DNA of 64,000 bases from JALHMI01 sp964598535 (GTDB lineage: Bacteria > Planctomycetota > Planctomycetia > Pirellulales > PALSA-1355): assembly GCA_964598535.1 (NCBI GenBank), contig CAZRCI010000006.1, forward strand, positions 62,001-126,000, written 5' to 3'. Position numbers and translations under genes: made by a program. Within the stretch, counting starts at the first letter, position 1. Each line of letters starts with the position of its first letter. Positions 53,687-61,642 of this stretch are shown here, one piece after another. A model generated the notes under the pieces. It was not told where the DNA came from. It saw only the letters and a program-made list of their open reading frames with translations, and ran no database searches.

Positions 53687-54184
53687 ATGATGGCTGACGC
53701 GGCTTCACTTGCACAGACACTTGTTCAGGGATCGGCGGCGGAAAAATTGGCCGCGGCCGAGGCGTTGGCTCGCTTGGAAGATGGCGCCAGCCCGGCGGCG
53801 GTCGCCCTGGTTCAAACGCTCGACTGCGAAGATGAACAGCTTCGCGATTGGTTGGTCGCGGCGCTCGAGGGACTAGGGGCGCCAAGCGCCGCCGATGTCT
53901 CGCGCCTGGCGGAATTGGTCGGGCAGCCGTCATTAGACTCGGCCTATTGGGCGGCCACGCTTCTTGGTCGGCTACAAGCCGAAGCCGCTCCGGCCACAGC
54001 GACGCTGACGGCCGCGGTCGCGAATCATCGCGAAACAGCGGTCAAGGAACGCGCCGCGTGGGCCCTCGGCCAGATCGGACTGCCCGCGGCCAGCGCTCGC
54101 GGCGTCCTGGAAGCCGCCGCCGCGGAAGGGGACACGCGGCTAGCCCGGTTGGCCCGGGAAGCACTTTCGCAAATCGTTGGTTGA
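53687..54184 (+). CDS. HEAT-repeat protein
   Basis: This 165-aa, Ala/Leu-rich, all-helical protein has about four HEAT-like repeats (AAEKLAAAEALARLEDGASPAAVALVQTL, EDEQLRDWLVAALEGLGAPSAADVSRL, LDSAYWAATLLGRLQAEAAPATATL, ETAVKERAAWALGQIGLPAASARGVL). No signal peptide, so cytoplasmic. HEAT repeats mediate protein contacts; the partner is unknown. The start is uncertain: ATG 53687 or 53690 fit the repeat start, and the open frame upstream to 53603 encodes nothing repeat-like. Followed after 108 bp by an aldolase gene. Confidence 0.72.
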   Translation: MMADAASLAQTLVQGSAAEKLAAAEALARLEDGASPAAVALVQTLDCEDEQLRDWLVAALEGLGAPSAADVSRLAELVGQPSLDSAYWAATLLGRLQAEAAPATATLTAAVANHRETAVKERAAWALGQIGLPAASARGVLEAAAAEGDTRLARLAREALSQIVG

Positions 54185-54292
54185 CGCCCCGCGATCGCCG
54201 GATGAAATTAGCGAGCAGCCTTGCGTGCGTCGGTCGGCCATGCGAGCACGCTCGTCGCCCATCGACTTCTGATTCAATCTGCGAGAAACGTC

Positions 54293-55114
54293 ATGCGCTT
54301 CAGCCGGGTGAAAGCCAAACTTCGGCGCGGTGAGCCCGCGCTCGTCGTGACCTGCCACTTTACCGATCCCAGCGTGTATGAGATGACCAGCCTGTTGGGC
54401 TTCGACGGCATCTGGCTGGACCTGGAGCATCATGCCACGAGTCTGGAGACGGCCTCGAATCTGATGCGCGCGGCGCGGGTGGGTGACGCCGATATCGTGG
54501 CCCGTTGCGCCCGCTGGGAAAGCATGCGCATGGGACGTATTCTCGAAGCAGGAGCCCAGGCCATTATGTATCCGCGTTGCGAGTCCGCCGACGAAGCGGC
54601 GGAAGTGGTGCGCTGGGCGAAGTTCGCGCCGCTAGGGCAACGCGGCATCGATGGCGCCAACCCCGACAATCCGTATTGCTCGACGCCGATGCCGCGGTAT
54701 TTCGAACTGGCCAACGAGCATACGCTGTTGATCGTACAGCTCGAATCGCCGCTGGCGCTGGAAAACGCCGACGCGATCGCGGCCGTACCGGGCGTGGATG
54801 TCCTGATGCTGGGGCCGGGCGACTACAGCACGCTGTTGGGCATTCCCTGCCAGTTCGACCACCCGCAGATTCACGCCGCGTATCGGCGAGTCGCCCAGGC
54901 TGCCCAGAAAGCGGGAAAGTGGTGGGGAACCGTCAGCGCGTCCGCCGAGCATTCGCGGATGCTCATGGACCTGGGCGCGCTGTTTATTTGCCACGGCGCT
55001 GATATTGTGTTTCTCAAGCAGGCCTGGGAAGCCGTCCAAAAGCGCTACAGCGAGTTGGGCTTTACCTTTGAGAACCGGCTTGCGGAAGAAGCGGCCCGAC
55101 TGGGAGTCCGTTGA
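54293..55114 (+). CDS. HpcH/HpaI-family class II aldolase
   Basis: This 273-aa TIM-barrel aldolase has GFDGIWLDLEHHATSLETASNLMRAAR (catalytic/metal region with DLEH), AQAIMYPRCESADEAAEVVRWAKFAPLGQRGIDG (family signature) and LLIVQLESPLALENADAIAAVPGVDVLMLGPGDYSTLLGIP (metal-binding ExxxA...D region). Such enzymes cleave 2-keto-3-deoxy or 4-hydroxy-2-oxo acids to pyruvate or related products with a divalent metal; the natural substrate is not readable. The ATG 54293 has a GAGAAA upstream. Cytoplasmic; it could feed pyruvate metabolism alongside lutABC. Confidence 0.9.
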   Translation: MRFSRVKAKLRRGEPALVVTCHFTDPSVYEMTSLLGFDGIWLDLEHHATSLETASNLMRAARVGDADIVARCARWESMRMGRILEAGAQAIMYPRCESADEAAEVVRWAKFAPLGQRGIDGANPDNPYCSTPMPRYFELANEHTLLIVQLESPLALENADAIAAVPGVDVLMLGPGDYSTLLGIPCQFDHPQIHAAYRRVAQAAQKAGKWWGTVSASAEHSRMLMDLGALFICHGADIVFLKQAWEAVQKRYSELGFTFENRLAEEAARLGVR

Positions 55115-55210
55115 ACTAAGATCTTCCGAGCATATTTCACCAAGCGTCTAGCGCGGAGCCAAGCTCGGCACGACTCCGATTCCTTGGCGCGGTAGGAAGC
55201 GGGGCACGCC

Positions 55211-56464
55211 ATGCACGTTTCGCGACGAAAGTTCCTGGCCGGCTCGCTCGTGGCGGGAATCTCGACGACGGTCCTTCGACCGCGCCGGCTGGATGGCCGT
55301 CAATTGGCGGGCGTCGGCTATGAGCACGAGCTTACGACGGCGACTCGGTTGTTTGACGGAACGCGCTGTTGGGTACATCCTCGCGCGGGCATCGTCCCCC
55401 GGATGGGTCGCGATGGCCGGCCTCGCGTGGTAATGACCATGAACACGCTCGACCTTGCGGGCAGCGATGTATTCAAGTCGATGCACGATCTGCACAGCGA
55501 CGATTTGGGAGAGTCGTGGAGCGAACCTCGCCAGCGCGACCGTCTGTCGCCACGTATCGAGCAGATCGACGGCGTCGAACGGCCGGTGGCGGCAAGCGAT
55601 TTTTGGCCGACCTGGCACGTGGCCAGCCAGACCTTGTTGGGCACGGGGCATTCCGTTGCCTACACGCCGGAGTGGAAAGTCGTTGCCGATCGGCCCCGCC
55701 ACACCGTTTATGCGGCGTACGAGCCGGCGAGCGACGCGTGGTCGGAATGGCGAAAGCTGGTCATGCCCCCAGGACCGAAGTTCCAAAAAGCCGGTGCCGG
55801 CTGCACGCAGCGCGTGGACGAGGCCCGCGGCACGATTCTGCTGCCGTTTTACTTTCAACCGCCGAATAGCAATTCGCAAGTCGCCGTGATGCGTTGTTCC
55901 TTCAGCGGTGGCGAGCTGAAGTATCTGGAGCACGGAGACGAACTGCGTATCGACGACGCTACGCGGGGCATCGGCGAGCCTTCGCTTTCGAGGCACCGCG
56001 ACCGCTACTATCTCACGATTCGCCACAACGAACGAGGCTATGTGACGCGCAGCGATGACGGCCTGCACTTTGAATCATTGCGTTCGTGGACCTTCGACGA
56101 TGGCAGCGACTTGGGTAGCTATAACACCCAGCAACACTGGGTCGCACACAGCGAGGGGCTGTTCCTCGTCTATACCCGGCGAGGGCTGAACAACGATCAC
56201 GTGTTCCGCCATCGCGCGCCACTGCTGATGGCCCAGGTCGATCCGGACAAGCTCTGCGTGATTCGAGAAACGGAGCAAGCGCTCGTGCCGGAGCGCGGGG
56301 CGAGACTGGGCAATTTTGGCGTGACGCACATCTCGCCAGACGAAAGCTGGGTGACCGTGGCGGAATGGATGCAGCCGCGCGGCTGCGAAAAGCACGGTAG
56401 CGATGGCAGCGTTTTTGTCTCGCGGGTTCATTGGCGCCGCCCGAACTCCGATTTTTTGAGCTAA
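55211..56464 (+). CDS. Tat-exported sialidase/BNR-like beta-propeller protein
   Basis: This 417-aa protein has Tat signal SRRKFLAGSLVAGISTTV (about 4-21). The body is a six-bladed sialidase-type propeller: HPRAGIVPRMGRDGRPRVVMTMNTLDLAGSDVFKSMHDLHSDDLGESWSEP with the Asp-box-like SDDLGESWS, then IGEPSLSRHRDRYYLTIRHNERGYVTRSDDGLHFESLRSW (a second SDDGLHFE box) and GVTHISPDESWVTVAEW. Homologues hydrolyse or bind sugars; the sialidase Arg triad is not clear, so sialidase activity is doubtful. ATG 55211 fits the Tat signal. Single gene with the tRNA-Met downstream. Confidence 0.82.
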   Translation: MHVSRRKFLAGSLVAGISTTVLRPRRLDGRQLAGVGYEHELTTATRLFDGTRCWVHPRAGIVPRMGRDGRPRVVMTMNTLDLAGSDVFKSMHDLHSDDLGESWSEPRQRDRLSPRIEQIDGVERPVAASDFWPTWHVASQTLLGTGHSVAYTPEWKVVADRPRHTVYAAYEPASDAWSEWRKLVMPPGPKFQKAGAGCTQRVDEARGTILLPFYFQPPNSNSQVAVMRCSFSGGELKYLEHGDELRIDDATRGIGEPSLSRHRDRYYLTIRHNERGYVTRSDDGLHFESLRSWTFDDGSDLGSYNTQQHWVAHSEGLFLVYTRRGLNNDHVFRHRAPLLMAQVDPDKLCVIRETEQALVPERGARLGNFGVTHISPDESWVTVAEWMQPRGCEKHGSDGSVFVSRVHWRRPNSDFLS

Positions 56465-56669
56465 CCGCCGCTGGCCCAGGGATGCCGCAAAGCGGTTTCC
56501 ATTCGCCAGCGGAGGAACGGTGCCCAGGCCTTCCAGAAGCAAGATGCCCGGCATACGAGCGACGGGCTCGGCCGCTGCGCGACGCGGTAAGATCTTGAGG
56601 CGGGGCCGGCGAATTCGATCGCGCCGCATTGCTCCCGGTTTCGCGGGGGGGACGAGCATCGAGATCCCC

Positions 56670-56697
56670 TTGTCGCAGCTTAGCCGCGTGGTACACT
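56670..56697 (+). promoter_or_regulatory. Weak candidate promoter for tRNA-Met
   Basis: TTGTCG (56670-56675) and TACACT (56692-56697) are separated by 16 bp, 49 bp upstream of the tRNA. The match is modest. Confidence 0.3.
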
Positions 56698-56746
56698 TTG
56701 GGACTGCCACACGCCCACCGCCAATGGTCGGGATGAGGCGTTTTGA

Positions 56747-56820
56747 GGCGGCGTAGCTCAGTTGGTTAGAGCAACGGCTTCATAAGCCGTGTGTCGCCGG
56801 TTCGAGTCCGGCCGCCGCTA
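56747..56820 (+). tRNA. tRNA with CAU anticodon (Met or Ile2)
   Basis: A 74-nt cloverleaf with acceptor GGCGGCG/CGCCGCT (G1-U72 wobble), D arm GCTCAGTTGGTTAGAGC, anticodon stem ACGGC/GCCGT with CAT at 56781-56783, and T arm GCCGG-TTCGAGT-CCGGC. It lacks the three consecutive G-C pairs of initiator tRNA, so elongator Met or lysidine-modified Ile2. CCA is not encoded. Confidence 0.96.
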
Positions 56821-57100
56821 CTCTTTCTGCTGCCCGCGCAGCTTAATCAGACCCACCGAATTTTTGGTGGCGCAGGCGCATCTCTCCGCTCTTTCTGCCG
56901 CCGTTCAAGGCCCGCGAGGGGCATCAAGGATCTCATGGTCATTGCAGGCCGCGCATCTCCCGGGCAATGCCCAGTTTTATATGTACGGACGTTCATTGTT
57001 TTGCTTGCGTAACGGCCAGGTGATCGCTATAGTGGTGACTCACACCTGCCCAGAATGAGGGGTTGGCGGCGATGACCTCCAAAACGCGGGAGCGAAAGGC

Positions 57101-58528
57101 ATGAGCGCGAGGGTGATGCGAGCCCTGCTGGCGGCGGGCATGGTTTTTCTTGCGTGGCAAGCGGTCGATGCGGCCGACCTGGTAGATGTCGTAAAAGTGG
57201 TCGAAAAATCGGTCGTGCGAATCGATGCCGGAAAGGTTTTTGGCAGCGGGGTGATCGTGAGCGATCAGGGGCTCGTGCTGACCAACTACCACGTGATCGA
57301 CGAAGCTCACGAGATACAAATACGGACGCGCGACGGCCAGAAGTTCACGGCCGACGGCTATCTGGTGATCGAGCCCACGCACGACATCGCGGTGCTCAAA
57401 GTCAAGGCGCTCCCGCCGGGGCGAGCGCTTCGGATCGCGGACAAACTTCCGGAGGTGGGTGAAAAAGTCGCCGCCTTTGGGAACCCCAAGGGGTATTCGT
57501 TCTCAACGTCGGAGGGCGTCGTTAGCGCAATCCGTACCGGCAAAGAAACGCAACAGGGCATTGGCAAGACGCTCTACACTTCATTGGGCTATGCGCTCGA
57601 TGCGACATGGATTCAGACCACCGCGGCCATATCGGGTGGGAACAGCGGGGGACCGCTGGTGAACATGAATAGCGAGATCGTGGGGCTCAATACCTGGGGC
57701 GATTCGCGAGGGCAACAACTGAACTTTGCGATCAGTCTGCATGATATCAAGCAAGTGCTCGCCAAGCTCACGCCCACGACACCGGTGATGGCGTTTAGCA
57801 CGCTGCCCCGGGCGAGCCGTATCGTGGACGATTCGACCAACCCGAAGGCGTTTCAATTGAAGCTTCCGACCGGTCGAGTATTTACGTTCGATGTGTTCGA
57901 TACCCGCGCCACGGGGGGCCTGATGGAGGCTCGCGAGGGCCAACGGGGCACGGTAACCATAGCCCATCCCAACGGGGCCATTTTTGCAGCATCTCAACAT
58001 CAGGGTGGCGTGCTTCATGGGCTCACGATGGCGCACTACGACAACGAAAAACCGATGGTGCACGTGACGTATATGAATGGCCGCCGGCACGGCATTTTGA
58101 AAACGTTTGACGAAGCCGGCGATCCGGTCCTGTTCGGGCAATATGTCAATGGCCGTCGCAATGGCTTTATTGTGCTGTTTGGGGAAGAGCTGGAACTGAT
58201 CGCTCAATACAAGTCCGATGAGCTCGAATACCTGCAACTGATGTCCGACCTGACGCCGCTCGAAGGTTTTAAGAGTCAAGAATCCGCGCTCGGGCATCCC
58301 AAGGCGAAACAACTGCTGGCGCGTCTCGATACGTTGGATGAGAATCTGAAGAAAAACGAAGTTCTGTTCCGGAAACAGGTCAAGGAATTCGAGCTGGACC
58401 GCCGGCGCGGAGTTGCCGCCAAGCTCGCACCCGAAAAACGTGCTCGGGCCGCGGAACGGGTACGCCAGCGTAACGAAGCCAATGAAGCCGTGATCGAGCA
58501 GATTCGCCGGCGGGCTTCCGGACGATAG
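57101..58528 (+). CDS. Exported trypsin-like serine protease with MORN-like repeats and coiled-coil tail
   Basis: This 475-aa protein has a signal peptide (residues 1-24) and a DegP/HtrA-type protease domain (about 28-230) with full triad: H64 (LTNYHVID), D95 (PTHDIAVLK) and S182 (GGNSGGPL). No PDZ domain follows. Residues of about 300-375 hold MORN-like/YwqK-type repeats (HGLTMAHYDNEKPMVHVTYMNGRRHGILKTFDEAGDPVLFGQYVNGRRNGFIVLF). A Lys/Arg/Glu-rich helical tail (about 400-475) closes the protein. ATG 57101 has GGAG eight bases upstream. The protease may act in envelope quality control. It follows a tRNA gene and precedes a convergent PilT-like gene. Confidence 0.9.
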   Translation: MSARVMRALLAAGMVFLAWQAVDAADLVDVVKVVEKSVVRIDAGKVFGSGVIVSDQGLVLTNYHVIDEAHEIQIRTRDGQKFTADGYLVIEPTHDIAVLKVKALPPGRALRIADKLPEVGEKVAAFGNPKGYSFSTSEGVVSAIRTGKETQQGIGKTLYTSLGYALDATWIQTTAAISGGNSGGPLVNMNSEIVGLNTWGDSRGQQLNFAISLHDIKQVLAKLTPTTPVMAFSTLPRASRIVDDSTNPKAFQLKLPTGRVFTFDVFDTRATGGLMEAREGQRGTVTIAHPNGAIFAASQHQGGVLHGLTMAHYDNEKPMVHVTYMNGRRHGILKTFDEAGDPVLFGQYVNGRRNGFIVLFGEELELIAQYKSDELEYLQLMSDLTPLEGFKSQESALGHPKAKQLLARLDTLDENLKKNEVLFRKQVKEFELDRRRGVAAKLAPEKRARAAERVRQRNEANEAVIEQIRRRASGR

Positions 58529-58700
58529 GCCACGCAAGGGCCACGCGAGCGCAACCTACCCACAGGCTGGAAACTTCTCTTCATCAAAGCGCGGGATCGG
58601 TGGGGCAATCACGGACGCGCCGGCGGCAAATGCGGAACTCAAACGCCGCACGCTTCGCAAACCAACACGTCGCACCGGCGAGCGGATGGGCTTCGGTGCG

Positions 58701-60020
58701 CTAGCGATAGTTGACCATGATGTCGGCCATCGTTTCGGGGGTAATGGCGCCCTCGTCGACCAAGGCTTGCAGCGACGTTTGCATGGCGACCATGCCGTGC
58801 CGCTTGCCGGTCGAGATCACGTTGCGCAGGAAGTACGTTCCGCGATTGCGAATGATATGCTTGGCGGCCTGATTAATCATGAGGATCTCGGCCGCTACGC
58901 GCTTGCCGCCGTCGCGCGTGGGCACCAGTTCCTGATGAATCACCCCGACGAGCGTATCGGCCAGCACGTACCGAATGTGCCCTTCATCCTCGGTGGGGAC
59001 AAAGCTCAACAGGCGTTCGATGATCTTATCGATCGACATGATATGCAGCGTCGATAGCACCAGGCAGCCCGTTTCGGCGGCGGTCAGGGCGATTTTGATC
59101 GTCTCGAAATCGCGCATTTCGCCGATCGAGATCACATCGGGATTCTGCCGTAAGGCCGCCCTCAGTCCGCTGTGAAAATCCTTCGTATCGCGGCCGACTT
59201 GCCGCTGCCGGACGATTCCGGTCTTGTTCGCGTGCAGATACTCGATGGGATCTTCGATCGTGATGATGTGCCGCGGTTGGGTGGCGTTAATTTCGTCGAT
59301 GATCGCGGTCATCGTCGTGGTCTTGCCCTGGCTCGCGCTGCCCGTCAGCAGAACGAGCCCCTTGGTCGCGGCGGCCATCTCGCGGACAGTGTCGGGAAGC
59401 TTCAGTTCGTTCAGCGTCTTGGGACGCTGAGCCAGAATTCGAATGACCGTCCCGATTTCCCCGTCAAAGTAGCCGACGTTCACACGGTAGCGGCCGTAGT
59501 CGTCGATCGCCATATGGTCGAAATCGAGGTCGCGGCGAAACTGTTCTCTCTGATGCTCGTTCAGAAGCTCGAGCGACAATCGTTCCGACTGCTTGGACGT
59601 CAGCGCGCGTTCGGTGGCCGGCGTTAGCCGCCGCGCGATACGAAACATCACCGGCGCGCCGGGGGCAACGTGAATATCGCTCACCTTGTGAGCTCGACCG
59701 TGTCGCAACACTTCGTGGATCGAAAGTTGATCGAGCGGCGTTTTGATGACCGCAATGGTCGGGATGGACGTCGGCCGCTCGGGCTGAGCCGCGGATTCCT
59801 GCTCGGCTTCGAACACCCGTGCCCGGGGCGGTCTCGCGGTGGGGGGCCCTCCCAGGGCGGTTGGCGGCGCCACCGTCACGGGCGCCACGGCCGTCGCCAC
59901 CGTGGCGGGGACCTTGACCAGGCCGCGACAATGCACGCAATGGACTTGCTGCTCCCGCGGTTGTGGTTCGACTTGAAAGGTGCCCGCACAGTGAGGACAG
60001 CGAAAACGAATGGTTGCCAC
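58701..60020 (-). CDS. PilT/GspE-type ATPase with N-terminal zinc ribbon
   Basis: This 439-aa protein starts with a zinc ribbon (FRCPHCAGTFQVEP...HCVHCRGLVKVP; CxxC pairs) and a Pro/Ala-rich linker to about residue 90. The T2SS/T4P retraction-ATPase domain follows: KVSDIHVAPGAPVMFRI, RYRVNVGYFDGEIGTVIRILAQRPKTLNELKLP, Walker A GSASQGKTT, IITIEDPIEYLH (Asp box), RAALRQNPDVISIGEMRDFETIKIALTAAETGCLVLSTLH (Walker B and His box). Walker A differs from the usual GPTGSGKST. PilT-like ATPases power pilus retraction or use signalling variants. GTG 60020 has GGGAG seven bases upstream and starts the ribbon; TTG 60041 would add seven residues. Confidence 0.87.
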   Translation of the reverse strand: MATIRFRCPHCAGTFQVEPQPREQQVHCVHCRGLVKVPATVATAVAPVTVAPPTALGGPPTARPPRARVFEAEQESAAQPERPTSIPTIAVIKTPLDQLSIHEVLRHGRAHKVSDIHVAPGAPVMFRIARRLTPATERALTSKQSERLSLELLNEHQREQFRRDLDFDHMAIDDYGRYRVNVGYFDGEIGTVIRILAQRPKTLNELKLPDTVREMAAATKGLVLLTGSASQGKTTTMTAIIDEINATQPRHIITIEDPIEYLHANKTGIVRQRQVGRDTKDFHSGLRAALRQNPDVISIGEMRDFETIKIALTAAETGCLVLSTLHIMSIDKIIERLLSFVPTEDEGHIRYVLADTLVGVIHQELVPTRDGGKRVAAEILMINQAAKHIIRNRGTYFLRNVISTGKRHGMVAMQTSLQALVDEGAITPETMADIMVNYR

Positions 60021-60169
60021 GGCTAGTCTCCCAAGCCACAAACGCGATCCGCGTCGATGGAAGTTCCCCTGTTCCCGGTTGTTCCAGTCTACACCGCAAG
60101 CGGGTGGGCTGGCAGCACGAGGAACCAGGGCGCCTGGCCGGCATCTCCAGCGGCAGGAGTTTGACGGCC

Positions 60170-60192
60170 CCAGGGGCGCTAACGCCCCCTGG
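60170..60192. repeat. Palindromic GC-rich element
   Basis: CCAGGGGCG-CTA-ACGCCCCCTGG forms a near-perfect hairpin between the PilT-like gene and the tRNA-Leu promoter. It has the style of the repeats at 39770 and 42176 but a different sequence. Its role is unknown. Confidence 0.5.
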
Positions 60193-60290
60193 CTGATGGC
60201 GGGCCCACAGGTGTTTTCTCACCGACCGGCACAATCGCGCTCGTTTAACCGCCAATTCTGGCGGGGAATCGCGAGGGTTTCGATCACGCC

Positions 60291-60319
60291 TTGAACTCGG
60301 CCGCGGTTGATCCTATAAA
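60291..60319 (+). promoter_or_regulatory. Sigma70-type promoter of tRNA-Leu(CAG)
   Basis: TTGAAC (60291-60296) and TATAAA (60314-60319) are separated by exactly 17 bp, with the tRNA starting 12 bases after the -10 element. It is one of the best promoter matches in the window. Confidence 0.75.
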
Positions 60320-60330
60320 ATCCTTCGTGA

Positions 60331-60414
60331 GCCGAAGTGGCGGAATTGGCAGACGCGCTAGCCTCAGGAGCTAGTCCGGGTAACCGGGTGCAGGTTCAAG
60401 TCCTGTCTTCGGCA
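60331..60414 (+). tRNA. tRNA-Leu (anticodon CAG)
   Basis: An 84-nt class II tRNA with acceptor GCCGAAG/CTTCGGC, anticodon stem CTAGC/GCTAG enclosing CTCAGGA (anticodon CAG at 60365-60367), variable arm TCCGGGTAACCGGGT and T arm CAGG-TTCAAGT-CCTG. It reads CUG. CCA is not encoded. Confidence 0.97.
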
Positions 60415-60422
60415 TTTAGCAA

Positions 60423-60459
60423 GCGGCAGCAGACGAGAGGGTCTGTTGCCGCTTTTTTT
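60423..60459 (+). terminator. Intrinsic terminator of tRNA-Leu(CAG)
   Basis: A 12-bp stem GCGGCAGCAGAC/GTCTGTTGCCGC (one G-U pair; 60423-60434 with 60441-60452), 6-nt loop, followed by seven T (60453-60459). This is a textbook Rho-independent terminator. Confidence 0.9.
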
Positions 60460-60502
60460 CGTTCATTCCTGAAGAGGGGTCGGAGCGCAGGCCGCGGGTC
60501 CT

Positions 60503-61621
60503 ATGAAAATTACCGAAATCGTCTGTCAAATCCTGCGGATTCCCAACGTCGCGGCCAAAACGGCCAGCAGCCAGGATGCGGTGATCGTCCGCGTCCGCAC
60601 CGACTCGGGCTTGGAGGGCGTGGGCGAAGCCGACGCCTCGCCCGAGGTGGTCAAGGCGATCGTCGACGCCCCGTTCAGCCATAACATCGCCTGCGGCTTG
60701 CGGCAGATTCTCGTGGACGAGAACCCGCTCGAAACCGAGCGTCTGTGGCAGAAGATGTACCGCCGTACGATGTACTTTGGCCGTACCTCGGTAACGATTG
60801 CCGCGATGGCCGCCGTGGATATGGCCCTTTGGGATCTTAAAGGCAAGCACTTCGGCGAACCCATCCATCGGCTGCTCGGCGGCAAACAGCACGAGCGCAT
60901 TCGGGCATACGCTTCCATCTTGTTCGGTCGCGACGGGCGAGAAACGGCCGATATTACCCGCCGCTGGCGTGACGCCGGCTACACGGCTGTCAAATGCGGT
61001 TGGGAACCGATGGGCGTCAGCGAGTCCGTCGACGTAGACTTGGTGCGTGGGGCTCGCGAGGGAATCGGCGATGGGACCCTGCTCATTGACGCCGGCTGCG
61101 TGTGGGACGCGCGAACCGCTTTGCGGCGAGCGCATGCGTTCCATGAATTTCGCATCGAATGGCTCGAAGAACCTCTGCGCGAGGACGACCTGGAAGGCTA
61201 CGTCTGGTTGCGCGATCGCTCGCCCGTGCCGATCGCCTCGGGAGAAGGCGAGTGTGGCCGCGAGGCGTTTCGCCCCTGGATCGACCGCCGGGCGCTCGAC
61301 GTTTACCAGGTCGACCTGTCACGGTGCGGCTTTACCGACGCCGCGTTCATTCGCTCGCGGGTCGAGGAATACGGCGGCCGGCTGTGCAACCATTGCTATA
61401 CGAGCCCGCTCACGGTCGCGGCTAGCCTGCACTGGCTGGTAACCTGTCGCGACGCGTTTCTATTCGAAGATTGCGTGGAGGACTCGCCATTGCGTCACGA
61501 GCTCACGCACGAAAAGGTCCAGGCCGTCGACGGATGGGTCAGCATCGGCGACACCCCCGGCCTGGGCGTTACGCTGAACGAAGACTTCGTCGATCGCTAC
61601 CTGATCAGCGAGAGCAAATAA
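60503..61621 (+). CDS. Enolase-superfamily mandelate racemase/muconate lactonizing enzyme
   Basis: This 372-aa metalloenzyme has the capping domain (1-120) and barrel with the three Mg2+ ligands D196 (LLIDAG), E222 (WLEEP) and E248 (ASGEGE). K164 lies in AVKCGWEP and H297 in CNHCYTS as candidate acid/base residues. Members racemise or dehydrate acid sugars (gluconate, galactarate and similar) or cycloisomerise muconate; the KxGW pattern is of the acid-sugar dehydratase type. Start ATG 60503 has a weak ribosome site. It is 21 bp before the ceramidase-like gene and probably co-transcribed. Exact substrate unknown. Confidence 0.9.
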   Translation: MKITEIVCQILRIPNVAAKTASSQDAVIVRVRTDSGLEGVGEADASPEVVKAIVDAPFSHNIACGLRQILVDENPLETERLWQKMYRRTMYFGRTSVTIAAMAAVDMALWDLKGKHFGEPIHRLLGGKQHERIRAYASILFGRDGRETADITRRWRDAGYTAVKCGWEPMGVSESVDVDLVRGAREGIGDGTLLIDAGCVWDARTALRRAHAFHEFRIEWLEEPLREDDLEGYVWLRDRSPVPIASGEGECGREAFRPWIDRRALDVYQVDLSRCGFTDAAFIRSRVEEYGGRLCNHCYTSPLTVAASLHWLVTCRDAFLFEDCVEDSPLRHELTHEKVQAVDGWVSIGDTPGLGVTLNEDFVDRYLISESK

Positions 61622-61642
61622 CCCTTCGCCACGTTGGCCACG

